From: an uncultured Prevotella sp.
GTDB lineage: Bacteria; Bacteroidota; Bacteroidia; Bacteroidales; Bacteroidaceae
NCBI GenBank assembly: GCA_934219025.1
Contig: CAKQDG010000029.1
Span: forward strand, 1 to 23,152
Length of the DNA stretch: 23,152 bases
Reading direction: 5' to 3'
Below, one piece after another: positions 15,910 through 23,152 of the stretch; position 1 is the first letter of the stretch; each line of letters opens with the position of its first letter. Position numbers and translations under genes: made by a program. A model generated the notes under the pieces. The model did not search any database. It had not been told where the DNA came from and saw only the letters and a list, made by a program, of their open reading frames with translations.

Positions 15910-15958
15910 TTCTGATTTAAACGAAGACGGAACTTTTCGCTTTTCGTTTAAATCAGAA
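15910..15958 (+). terminator. Perfect 16-bp inverted repeat after the SLH-like gene
   Basis: TTCTGATTTAAACGAA (15910-15925) and TTCGTTTAAATCAGAA (15943-15958) form a perfect stem with a 17-base loop, 24 bases beyond the stop at 15886. No U-run follows, so it may act as an RNA-stabilising 3' end or a weak terminator. The rest of 15887-16019 shows nothing further. Confidence 0.6.
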
Positions 15959-16019
15959 ATTTCTGCAGTCAACAATTCTTCTTCCCACTGATATAAATTA
16001 ATTAAAAGACAGAGCAAAA

Positions 16020-16051
16020 TTTGGAAATTCATCATTTTAGTTGTAATTTTG
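16020..16051 (+). promoter_or_regulatory. Promoter of the GNAT-parE-protease gene group
   Basis: TTTG (16020-16023), 20-base gap, TAATTTTG (16044-16051) followed by CTGCG. Transcription should start near 16058, about 120 bases before the ATG at 16181. This also shows that the longer reading starting at 16049 cannot be the usual product. Confidence 0.7.
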
Positions 16052-16180
16052 CTGCGTTTTAAAACGAAAACTATTATTTATTTGTATGGTGATAACTTGC
16101 AGAATGTTCTGGGAAGACATGCTGCAGGAATGTCGCCTTGTTCACGAAAATCTATTTCGGGAAACAGAAATATTTTGAAT

Positions 16181-17335
16181 ATGTCATCAATAGAAATAAG
16201 AAAGGTAGAAACGAAAAAAGACCTGAAGAAATTCATCGATTACCGTTATGACCTGTATGAGGGTTGCGAATACGACGCCCCAAACCTGTTTAGCGACGAC
16301 TTCAACACGCTGAGCAAGGACAAAAACGCTGCCTTCGAATTCTGCGAGGCAGAATATTTTATGGCGTTCGACAAGGAAACGGGAAAAATGGTGGGACGCG
16401 TGGCTGCAATCATCAACCACAAGGCCAACAAAAAGTGGGGCAGAGACGACGTGCGCTTCGGATGGATCGACTTCGTAGACGACATCAACGTGTCGCGAGC
16501 ACTGCTCGAAGCCGTGGAACAGTATGGCAAGAGCAAGGGCATGACCCATATAGTGGGACCGCTCGGATTTACCGACATGGACCCGGAAGGTATGCTCACA
16601 AAAGGGTTTGACCAGCTCGGCACCATGGCCACTCTCTACAACTATGCCTATTATCCGGAACACATGGAACGGTTGGGCGGATTTGAAAAAGACAACGACT
16701 ACGTGGAATACAAACTCTACGTGCCTAAAGAAGTTCCGGCAAAATATGCCAAGGTGGCAAGCTTGATAGAAAAACGCTACAACCTGCACGTGAAGAAACT
16801 CACGAAACACGAAATCTTCAATGAAGGATACGGCAGGCGCATCTTTGAAATTATAAACGAGACATTCTCGCACCTCTATGGATATTCAGAACTGTCTGAC
16901 AAGCAGATAGAACAATATATCGACATGTATTTCCCACTTGCCGACCTGAATCTCATCACTCTCATCGAAGACTGGAACGACAATAAGAAAGTGGTGGGCG
17001 TGGGAATCACAATCCCTTCGCTGACACGGGCGCTGCAGAAATGCCGCCGCGGAAGACTCGCACCATTCGGCTGGTGGCATCTGATAAGAGCACTGAAATT
17101 TCATCATACAAAGGTGGTGGACCTGCTCCTTATAGGCGTTCTGCCAGAATACCGCACAAAGGGAGCAAACTCGTTGCTCTTTGCCGATCTTATCCCGCGC
17201 TATGTGGAATACGGATTTGAATGGGGCGAAACACATGTGGAGATGGAAACAAACGAAAAGGTGCAGAGCCAGTGGCAATATCTCGACTGCGAGAACCACA
17301 AACGCCGCCGTTGCTATATTAAGGAAATAAAGTAG
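16181..17335 (+). CDS. GNAT-like N-acetyltransferase family protein, function unknown
   Basis: A 384-residue cytoplasmic protein without signal peptide or membrane segment. The overall pattern ([20 protein letters not shown] near the N-terminus, [18 protein letters not shown], and a C-terminal [20 protein letters not shown] then [33 protein letters not shown]) matches the large Bacteroidetes proteins with a GNAT-type acetyl-CoA fold; [10 protein letters not shown] sits where GNATs have the R/Q-x-x-G-x-G/A loop, with the order relaxed. No substrate is assigned. Start: ATG 16181 follows the predicted promoter and begins the conserved region; an upstream in-frame ATG at 16049 overlaps the -7 box. 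The parE gene follows after 22 bases, so the two are probably one operon. Confidence 0.7.
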   Translation: MSSIEIRKVETKKDLKKFIDYRYDLYEGCEYDAPNLFSDDFNTLSKDKNAAFEFCEAEYFMAFDKETGKMVGRVAAIINHKANKKWGRDDVRFGWIDFVDDINVSRALLEAVEQYGKSKGMTHIVGPLGFTDMDPEGMLTKGFDQLGTMATLYNYAYYPEHMERLGGFEKDNDYVEYKLYVPKEVPAKYAKVASLIEKRYNLHVKKLTKHEIFNEGYGRRIFEIINETFSHLYGYSELSDKQIEQYIDMYFPLADLNLITLIEDWNDNKKVVGVGITIPSLTRALQKCRRGRLAPFGWWHLIRALKFHHTKVVDLLLIGVLPEYRTKGANSLLFADLIPRYVEYGFEWGETHVEMETNEKVQSQWQYLDCENHKRRRCYIKEIK

Positions 17336-17357
17336 ACGAGAAGTTAAATACAAAAAG

Positions 17358-19292
17358 ATGAGCGACAACAATATAGAAAACCCACAAGAAACACCACAGG
17401 TGGAATACACCGACGACAGCATCCGACATCTATCCGACATGGAGCATATTCGCACAAGGCCCGGAATGTATATCGGACGACTTGGCGACGGCTCTATTCC
17501 CGAAGACGGAATTTACGTGCTACTCAAGGAGGTGGTGGACAACTCCATCGACGAGTTCAGAATGAACCAGGGAAAACGCATTGAAGTGGATGTGGAAGAT
17601 CATCTCAAGGTGAGTGTGCGCGACTACGGACGAGGCATTCCCCAGGGAAAACTCGTGGAAGCCGTGAGCGTGTTGAACACCGGAGGTAAATACGACTCCA
17701 AGGCTTTCAAAAAAAGCGTTGGACTTAATGGAGTGGGTATCAAAGCCGTGAACGCGCTTAGCCAATTCTTTGAGGTGAAGTCGTATCGCGATGGAAAGGT
17801 TAGAGCGCTAACTTTTGAACGCGGTCTACTCAAAACCGACACCACAGAGGACACGCAAGACGAGAACGGAACATACATCTATTTTGTGCCCGACGACAAA
17901 CTCTTTAAAAACTATTCCTTCCACGACGATATCGTGGAGGAAATGCTGCGCAACTATACATATCTGAACACGGGGCTCGCCATAATGTACAACGGCAGGC
18001 GTATCTTGAGCCGAAACGGACTCGCCGACTTGCTGAAAGACACTATGACAACAGATCCGCTATACCCGATAATCCACCTTAAAGGCGAAGACATCGAGAT
18101 AGCGTTCACTCATACAAACCAGTATGGTGAAGAATACCACTCTTTCGTGAACGGACAGCACACAACGCAAGGCGGCACTCACCAAAGTGCATTCAAAGAG
18201 CATCTGGCAAAGACTATAAAGGAATTCTACGGCAAGAACTTTGAATACACAGATATCCGCAACGGACTTGTCGGCGCAATAGCGATAAACGTGGAGGAAC
18301 CGATGTTTGAGAGTCAGACAAAGATAAAACTCGGTTCGCTGACAATGAGCCCTGATGGGGTGAGCGTGAATAAATATGTGGGCGACTTCGTGAAAACTGA
18401 AGTGGACAACTATCTGCACCGCGAGGGCGATGTGGCAGAGGTGATGCTACAGAAAATCCAAACCAGCGAGAGAGAGAGAAAAGCTATGTCGGGCGTTGCA
18501 AAAATTGCCCGCGAAAGAGCAAAGAAAGCAAATCTGCACAACCGAAAACTTCGCGACTGCCGTATTCATTACAGTGATGTGAAAAACGACCGCAAGGAGG
18601 AAAGCGCAATTTTCATTACCGAGGGCGACTCTGCCAGCGGAAGTATCACGAAAAGCCGCGATGTGAACACTCAAGCTGTGTTCTCGCTTCGGGGAAAACC
18701 GCTCAACTCTTTCGGACTGACAAAAAAGGTGGTCTACGAAAACGAGGAGTTCAATCTGCTACAGGCTGCACTTGACATTGAAGAGGGACTCGACACGCTG
18801 CGCTACAACAAGGTTATCGTGGCAACCGATGCCGATGTGGACGGAATGCACATACGTCTGCTCATCATCACATTCTTTCTGCAGTTCTTCCCTGACCTGA
18901 TAAAGAAGGGACACGTATATGTTTTGCAGACTCCGCTTTTCCGTGTTAGGAACAAAAAAACCAAGATTAAGTCGAAGGAAGTAAAGGCTACCGCCACAGG
19001 TAAGGGGGACTTCATCACTCGCTACTGCTATTCTGAAGAGGAACGAGTGGCGGCTATCGAAGAACTTGGACCTGACCCTGAAATCACGCGTTTTAAAGGT
19101 TTGGGAGAAATTAGTCCGGATGAGTTCAAAAATTTCATAGGACCGGATATGCGACTCGAACAGGTTACTCTTCATAAAACGGATCAAGTACAGAAACTCC
19201 TGCAATACTATATGGGCAAAAACACCCCGGAGCGTCAAAACTTTATCATCAACAACCTGGTGATAGAAGAAGACAGACCTGAGGAGGAATAA
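17358..19292 (+). CDS. parE: DNA topoisomerase IV subunit B
   Basis: A 644-residue type IIA topoisomerase ATPase subunit. The GHKL ATPase domain has [10 protein letters not shown] (Glu58 as general base, Asn62 for Mg), DYGRGIP, and the lid [20 protein letters not shown]. The transducer domain spans about 230-400. The TOPRIM domain has [10 protein letters not shown] (Glu422) and [14 protein letters not shown] (Asp491, Asp493, Asp495), followed by [13 protein letters not shown]. ParE pairs with ParC to decatenate daughter chromosomes using ATP. Length (about 640) and the absence of the long GyrB insertion favour ParE over GyrB, but sequence alone leaves some doubt; parC is not in the window. 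Translated from an operon with the GNAT-like gene. Confidence 0.88.
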   Translation: MSDNNIENPQETPQVEYTDDSIRHLSDMEHIRTRPGMYIGRLGDGSIPEDGIYVLLKEVVDNSIDEFRMNQGKRIEVDVEDHLKVSVRDYGRGIPQGKLVEAVSVLNTGGKYDSKAFKKSVGLNGVGIKAVNALSQFFEVKSYRDGKVRALTFERGLLKTDTTEDTQDENGTYIYFVPDDKLFKNYSFHDDIVEEMLRNYTYLNTGLAIMYNGRRILSRNGLADLLKDTMTTDPLYPIIHLKGEDIEIAFTHTNQYGEEYHSFVNGQHTTQGGTHQSAFKEHLAKTIKEFYGKNFEYTDIRNGLVGAIAINVEEPMFESQTKIKLGSLTMSPDGVSVNKYVGDFVKTEVDNYLHREGDVAEVMLQKIQTSERERKAMSGVAKIARERAKKANLHNRKLRDCRIHYSDVKNDRKEESAIFITEGDSASGSITKSRDVNTQAVFSLRGKPLNSFGLTKKVVYENEEFNLLQAALDIEEGLDTLRYNKVIVATDADVDGMHIRLLIITFFLQFFPDLIKKGHVYVLQTPLFRVRNKKTKIKSKEVKATATGKGDFITRYCYSEEERVAAIEELGPDPEITRFKGLGEISPDEFKNFIGPDMRLEQVTLHKTDQVQKLLQYYMGKNTPERQNFIINNLVIEEDRPEEE

Positions 19293-19485
19293 ATAGCCCA
19301 CTCTAACTCCCCCAAAAGAGCCCCCTCCAGCTCCCCTAAAGGGGTGAGATAGGAAAATGAGGCCCCCTCCAACTCCCCCAAGGGGTGAGATAGGAAAATG
19401 AGGCCCCCTCCAACTCCCCCAAGGGGGAGAGATAGGAAAATGAGGCCCCCTCCAACTCCCCCAAGGGGGAGAGATAGGAAAATGA
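19293..19485. repeat. 42-bp minisatellite between parE and the S41 protease
   Basis: Four units: 19319-19360 (diverged), 19361-19401 (41 bp), 19402-19443 and 19444-19485 (identical 42 bp). A more diverged trace lies at 19293-19317. Each unit holds GGCCCCCTCCAACTCC, a hairpin core CTCCCCCAAGGGGGAG and the A/T part ATAGGAAAATGA. Copy number could change by slippage. Inverted, diverged units occur inside the next gene (19541-19621). Confidence 0.9.
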
Positions 19486-19516
19486 AAAAGTAAATTTAAA
19501 ATATTAAATAAGAAAT

Positions 19517-21175
19517 ATGAAACACCAATATATAAAGAAATCCATATCCTTTTCTTCCCCCCTTGGGGGGACTAAAGGGGGCTCCATATCCATTTCTTCT
19601 GAGGGAGGCTTGAGAGTGGCTCTTCTTGTTTCCTTACTCTTTTACGCCCTTTTCTCTTCCGCCCAGATGCGCATCCGTATGGGCGAAGACAGTCCGTTGC
19701 GCAAGTTGCAGCTCGCCGAGATGTTGGTAAACAATTTCTACGTGGATTCTGTTGACGAAAATAAACTCGTGGAGGATGCCATAAAGGGAATGCTCGACAA
19801 ACTCGACCCTCACTCTTCGTATACCAATGCCAAAGAGACAAAGGATTTGAACGAGTCGCTGCAAGGTAATTTCGATGGTATCGGGGTGCAGTTCAATATG
19901 GTGGAAGACACGCTCGTTGTTATTCAGACAATATCAAAAGGTCCGTCGGAAAAGGTAGGCATTATAGCCGGCGACCGCATCGTGGCGGTAAACGACACGG
20001 CAATAGCCGGAGTGAAGATGCCGCGCGACAAGATTATGATGCGCCTGCGCGGACCGAAGGGCACGGTGGTGAAACTCTCCATTGTGCGCCGCGATGTTAA
20101 AGACACGCTCATGTTTAATGTAATACGCGACAAGATTCCGGTGAAGAGTCTGGATGCCTCGTATATGATTCGGCCAAACGTGGGCTATATACGTATTGGA
20201 AGCTTTGGCGCAACAACTTATGATGAATTTATGGCTGCCGTGGAAAAACTGAAAAAGCAAGGAATGAAAAATCTCTTGCTTGACCTTCAGGAGAACGGAG
20301 GGGGATATTTGCAGGCTGCAGTGAAGATTGCCAACGAATTCTTGCCGAAAGGCGATCTCATTGTTTATGCCAGCGGGTTGCGCTCACCGCGCATGGACTA
20401 CAAGGCTAATGGCTCCGGACGACTGCTCGATGGAAAGGTGGTGGTGCTTGTAAATGAGTTTACGGCATCTGCTGCGGAAATCGTTTCGGGGGCTTTGCAA
20501 GACAACGACCGCGGTATGGTGGTCGGCAGGCGCACCTTTGGAAAAGGATTGGTGCAGCGTCCGTTTGATATGCCCGACGGTTCTATGATCCGTCTTACCA
20601 TAGCTCACTATTATACCCCCTCAGGCCGATGCATACAGAAGCCATACAAAAAGGGAGATGCCAAGGATTATTACAAAGACTTTGAGAACAGATTGAAACA
20701 TGGAGAGTTGATGAATCCAGACAGCATCCACTTTGCCGACTCGCTCAAGTTCTATACTCTGCGTAAGCACAGAGTCGTTTATGGCGGAGGCGGCATAATG
20801 CCGGATTACTTTGTTCCGCTCGATACTCTCACTTATACCCAGTATCACAGGCAACTTGTTGCCAAGGGAATAGTAAACGAAACCGTGTTGAGATATATCG
20901 ACAACAATAGAAAGAAAATAAAGAAGCAGTATTCTTCGTTTGAAAAATTCAACTCTTCGTTTGTCGTTCCAGAGAGTTTGATTGCCGATATCCGCAAGGC
21001 GGCAGAGAAGAAGGAGATAAAGCCGAAAGACGAGGAGGAACGCAGCAAGACGCAGCCTTATCTCAATAACCAGCTCAAAGCTCTCATTGCACGGGATATC
21101 TGGGATATGGACGAGTATTTCCGGATTTTCAACGAAACGAGTGATATTGTTAAAAAGGGAATTTCATTATTCTAA
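19517..21175 (+). CDS. S41 family C-terminal processing protease (CtpA/Prc type)
   Basis: A 552-residue exported serine protease. The N-terminus has a signal peptide whose hydrophobic core (VALLVSLLFYALF) ends in SSAQ, but the region before it (residues 9-33, SSPLGGTKGGSISISSEGG) derives from inverted minisatellite units. A PDZ domain follows at about 135-205 (VIQTISKGPSEKVGIIAGDR, then IVAVNDTAIAGV). The S41 catalytic domain has NEFTASAAEIVSGAL with the nucleophile Ser318, and RRTFGKGLVQ with the general base Lys343; the 25-residue spacing equals that of the Ser/Lys dyad of E. coli Prc. These enzymes trim C-termini of periplasmic or envelope proteins. The gene lies 224 bases after parE with no visible TAnnTTTG promoter, so it is probably co-transcribed. 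Confidence 0.9.
   Translation: MKHQYIKKSISFSSPLGGTKGGSISISSEGGLRVALLVSLLFYALFSSAQMRIRMGEDSPLRKLQLAEMLVNNFYVDSVDENKLVEDAIKGMLDKLDPHSSYTNAKETKDLNESLQGNFDGIGVQFNMVEDTLVVIQTISKGPSEKVGIIAGDRIVAVNDTAIAGVKMPRDKIMMRLRGPKGTVVKLSIVRRDVKDTLMFNVIRDKIPVKSLDASYMIRPNVGYIRIGSFGATTYDEFMAAVEKLKKQGMKNLLLDLQENGGGYLQAAVKIANEFLPKGDLIVYASGLRSPRMDYKANGSGRLLDGKVVVLVNEFTASAAEIVSGALQDNDRGMVVGRRTFGKGLVQRPFDMPDGSMIRLTIAHYYTPSGRCIQKPYKKGDAKDYYKDFENRLKHGELMNPDSIHFADSLKFYTLRKHRVVYGGGGIMPDYFVPLDTLTYTQYHRQLVAKGIVNETVLRYIDNNRKKIKKQYSSFEKFNSSFVVPESLIADIRKAAEKKEIKPKDEEERSKTQPYLNNQLKALIARDIWDMDEYFRIFNETSDIVKKGISLF
19541..19621 (-). repeat. Inverted copies of the 42-bp repeat inside the protease gene
   Basis: TCCATATCC recurs at 19541 and 19583, a 42-base period equal to the upstream minisatellite. 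The first unit contains CTTCCCCCCTTGGGGGGACT and AAAGGGGGCT, which is the reverse complement of the upstream unit with divergence; the second is more degraded. They encode SISFSSPLGGTKGG and SISISSEGGLRVA, an added stretch before the hydrophobic core of the signal peptide. Confidence 0.7.
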
Positions 21176-21181
21176 CAGTAC

Positions 21182-21235
21182 AAAAGTTTAGAATCGTTTA
21201 TGCCTTGTTGCGTGTAACGGTTCTAAACTTTTTTG
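21182..21235 (+). terminator. Rho-independent terminator after the S41 protease
   Basis: AAAAGTTTAGAA (21182-21193) pairs with TTCTAAACTTTT (21221-21232), extended inward by CGTT/AACG, and is followed by a T-run (TTTTTTGTTT). It starts 7 bases after the stop at 21175, a textbook intrinsic terminator closing the operon. Confidence 0.85.
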
Positions 21236-21314
21236 TTTCCGTTTGTAGGGGATATTTCTGATAATTTTTGTCTTCATCCTTTATTCTTTTCAGTGCGTGG
21301 CATTATAATAGAAG

Positions 21315-21391
21315 TGTGGTAATCTATTTATGTAAATGTGGTAAACTATTTATGTAAATGTGGTAAACTATTTATGTAAATGTGGTAATCT
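21315..21391. repeat. 22-bp direct repeats upstream of the DXS-like gene
   Basis: Units at 21315-21336, 21337-21358 and 21359-21380 (TGTGGTAAWCTATTTATGTA plus AA) and an 11-base partial at 21381-21391. The last two full units are identical; the first differs at one base. The period is about two DNA helical turns, which would place any bound protein on one face, and the array ends about 17 bases before the presumed -33 position of the downstream promoter. Confidence 0.85.
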
Positions 21392-21408
21392 CTTCCGTAT
21401 TTGAGGTA

Positions 21409-21439
21409 TTGCTGCATATTTGGGAAATATATACCTTTG
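21409..21439 (+). promoter_or_regulatory. Promoter of the DXS-like gene
   Basis: TACCTTTG (21432-21439) followed by CATCG is a full -7 box; TTG at 21409-21411 lies 20 bases before it as a partial -33. Transcript start near 21446, leader about 38 bases to the ATG at 21484. Confidence 0.6.
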
Positions 21440-21483
21440 CATCGAAAAAGTTTTAAGTATTATTTAAACAAAATTATTTGACA

Positions 21484-23152
21484 ATGTATATAGAGAAGAT
21501 AAAGTCGCCGGCCGACTTGAAAGCTTTAGATATAGAATCACTGAAAGTGGTTGCCGACGAAACACGTGCGGCAGTTTTAAACCGCGTGAGCAAACATGGC
21601 GGACACGTAGGACCGAACCTTGGATTCGTTGAGTCTACCGTTGCCTTGCATTATGTATTCAATGCTCCGGAAGACAAATTCGTGTTCGACGTTAGTCATC
21701 AGAGCTATCCACACAAGGTGCTGACAGGCAGAGCATCAGGCTTCCTCGGCAATGTAGACGACATGAATGCCATTTCCGGTTATTCATCACCGGCAGAGTG
21801 TCCGGAATACGACAATTTTGAAGTGGGACACACTTCTACCTCTGTCAGTCTTGCCACGGGTTTGCAGAAAGCACGCGACATAAAGGGTACGAAAGAGAAC
21901 ATCATAGCCATAATCGGCGACGGCTCGCTCTCCGGCGGTGAGGCATTCGAGGGACTCGATGAGGCTTCGGAACTTGGCACGGGAATCATCATCGTGGTAA
22001 ACGACAACGAGATGTCAATTGCCGAGAACCACGGCGGCATATACAAAAATCTTCGTGCACTGCGTGAGAGCCACGGCACCTGCGAGCACAACTGGTTTAA
22101 GGCATGGGGCTTTGAATATAAGTATCTGGAGGAAGGCAACGACATAGAGAAGCTCATTGAAGTGTTCCGTAGCGTGAAGGATACCAACAAGCCAACCGTT
22201 GTTCATATCCACACAGAAAAGGGACACGGATTTGCACCAGCTGTGGAAAACAAAGAAGCATGGCACTGGGGAATGCCGTTTAATCTTGAAGACGGCAGTA
22301 GGCCGAGGAGAAACGACGACGGCAGCGTTCCGCAGGTTGCAGCTCCTGGCGAATGTTATGAGCAACTCTATTCCGACTGGATGCTCCGCGAGATGAAAAA
22401 GGACAAGACGCTGATAGCCGTAACAGCTGGTACGCCGTCGGCAGCCGGCTTCACCCCGGAGAAACGCAAGGAAGCTGGCAAACAGCATATAGATATGGGT
22501 ATAGCCGAAGAACAGGCAGTGGCAATGATTTCGGGTATGGCGAAAGGCGGACTGCACCCGGTATGGACAGTCTACAGTACTTTCGTGCAGCGCACTTACG
22601 ACCAGATTGCCCAGGATCTATGTATCAACTCCAATCCTGCCGTTATAAACGTTGCGTGGGGTGGTGTGAATTCCATGAACGATATCACTCACATCTGTTT
22701 GTTCGACATACCGATGCTCTGCAGTATTCCGGGACTTATCTATCTCGCGCCGACCACATGCGAGGAATATTTCGCCATGTTGCGCTGGGCAATACAGCAA
22801 GACAAGAAACCTATTGCCATCCGTGTGCCGAGCAACGGCGTGAACCATACAACGGAAGAGGTTGATACGGAATACAGTTTCGACTCGAAATATAAGGTGA
22901 TGCATCATGGAACGAAGGTTGCCGTGATAGCAGCTGGTTCGTTCTATCAGAAGGGAGAAAATGTGGTTCGTCTGCTTGCCGACAAAGGGATCGATGCCAC
23001 TCTCGTAAATCCGCGCTATCTTAATGCCGTGGATACCGACACTCTTGATTCTTTGAAGGCAGACCATCAGCTCGTGGTTACTCTCGAAGACGGTTGTAAG
23101 GATGGTGGATTCGGCGAGCGCATCGCTTCTTATTATGCTCCGACAGACATGA
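21484..23152 (+). CDS. DXS-like transketolase-fold enzyme, 3' end beyond window
   Basis: An open frame of 556 codons from ATG 21484, still open at the right edge. It aligns with 1-deoxy-D-xylulose-5-phosphate synthase: GGHVGPNLGFVE (His41), FDVSHQSYPHKVLTGR (His72), thiamine-diphosphate motif GDGSLSGG with NDNEMSI (Gly145 to Asn175), HTEKGHGFAPA, catalytic DMGIAEEQAV (Glu342) and YSTFVQRTYDQ (Arg370). DXS makes DXP from pyruvate and glyceraldehyde-3-phosphate for isoprenoid, thiamine and pyridoxal synthesis. However, the canonical DRAGxxGxDGxTH stretch reads AWGGVNSMNDITH (391-403), and RYPRG reads RVPSN (447-451), so residues that normally hold the substrate phosphate are changed. It is more likely a DXS paralogue with altered substrate than the housekeeping enzyme, though annotation pipelines would call it dxs. 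Confidence 0.85.
   Translation, partial: MYIEKIKSPADLKALDIESLKVVADETRAAVLNRVSKHGGHVGPNLGFVESTVALHYVFNAPEDKFVFDVSHQSYPHKVLTGRASGFLGNVDDMNAISGYSSPAECPEYDNFEVGHTSTSVSLATGLQKARDIKGTKENIIAIIGDGSLSGGEAFEGLDEASELGTGIIIVVNDNEMSIAENHGGIYKNLRALRESHGTCEHNWFKAWGFEYKYLEEGNDIEKLIEVFRSVKDTNKPTVVHIHTEKGHGFAPAVENKEAWHWGMPFNLEDGSRPRRNDDGSVPQVAAPGECYEQLYSDWMLREMKKDKTLIAVTAGTPSAAGFTPEKRKEAGKQHIDMGIAEEQAVAMISGMAKGGLHPVWTVYSTFVQRTYDQIAQDLCINSNPAVINVAWGGVNSMNDITHICLFDIPMLCSIPGLIYLAPTTCEEYFAMLRWAIQQDKKPIAIRVPSNGVNHTTEEVDTEYSFDSKYKVMHHGTKVAVIAAGSFYQKGENVVRLLADKGIDATLVNPRYLNAVDTDTLDSLKADHQLVVTLEDGCKDGGFGERIASYYAPTDM

Noticed and set aside
16049..16180. N-terminal extension of the GNAT-like protein from ATG 16049
   Set aside because: The ATG overlaps the -7 box at 16044-16051, upstream of the predicted transcription start, and the added residues look non-conserved.
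19319..19485. Possible CRISPR array
   Set aside because: Units are directly contiguous 41-42-bp copies with no spacers between them and no cas genes nearby.

Overview
The window looks like chromosome from a Bacteroidales bacterium, most probably Prevotella or a close relative. The main evidence is the promoters: at least six intergenic regions carry the Bacteroidetes pair TTTG / TAnnTTTG with about 19-22 bases between the boxes, and start codons lack clear Shine-Dalgarno sequences. The gene content agrees: a secreted GLUG-repeat protein with a tail like the type IX secretion sorting domain, a ComEC that lacks the metallo-beta-lactamase domain, a second DXS-like enzyme, and a 'SAQ' signal peptidase site. 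No rRNA, tRNA, CRISPR array, transposase or phage gene was seen.

Layout. 1-201: a palindromic repeat (copy 1). 202-852 (-): hemolysin III/PAQR membrane protein. 1038-1195: a complete promoter followed by a hairpin and a 19-codon ORF, a candidate small RNA or leader. 1204-1855 (-): an overlapping DUF4160/DUF2442-HTH pair resembling a toxin-antitoxin module, with an operator-like palindrome at its promoter. 2202-6177 (+): nitroreductase, cstA and comEC, probably co-transcribed. 6207-7115 (-): WYL-domain regulator. 7274-10822 (-): 1182-residue secreted GLUG/Ig-like surface protein. 10823-11802: nearly 1 kb without genes, holding a second copy of the palindromic repeat and a 465-bp element made of nested inverted repeats. 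11803-13152 (-): MATE exporter. 13469-15886 (+): exported protein with a cysteine-rich middle and SLH-like repeats. 16181-21175 (+): GNAT-like protein, topoisomerase IV subunit B (parE) and an S41 (CtpA-type) protease. 21484-end (+): a transketolase-fold DXS-like enzyme, cut off by the window edge.

Most genes are ordinary core or surface functions. The unusual material is mostly non-coding or repetitive: two related long palindromes about 11 kb apart; the 465-bp nested element whose two side hairpins differ in sequence while the enclosing stems are conserved; a 42-bp minisatellite before the S41 protease that reappears, inverted, inside its signal peptide so that the start codon sits in a potential RNA loop; and 22-bp direct repeats upstream of the DXS-like gene. 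At the protein level the most notable points are the DXS-like enzyme that has lost residues expected to hold the glyceraldehyde-3-phosphate phosphate group, and the SLH/Cys-rich protein in a Gram-negative lineage. Gene calls come from reading translations by eye; no database search was possible.
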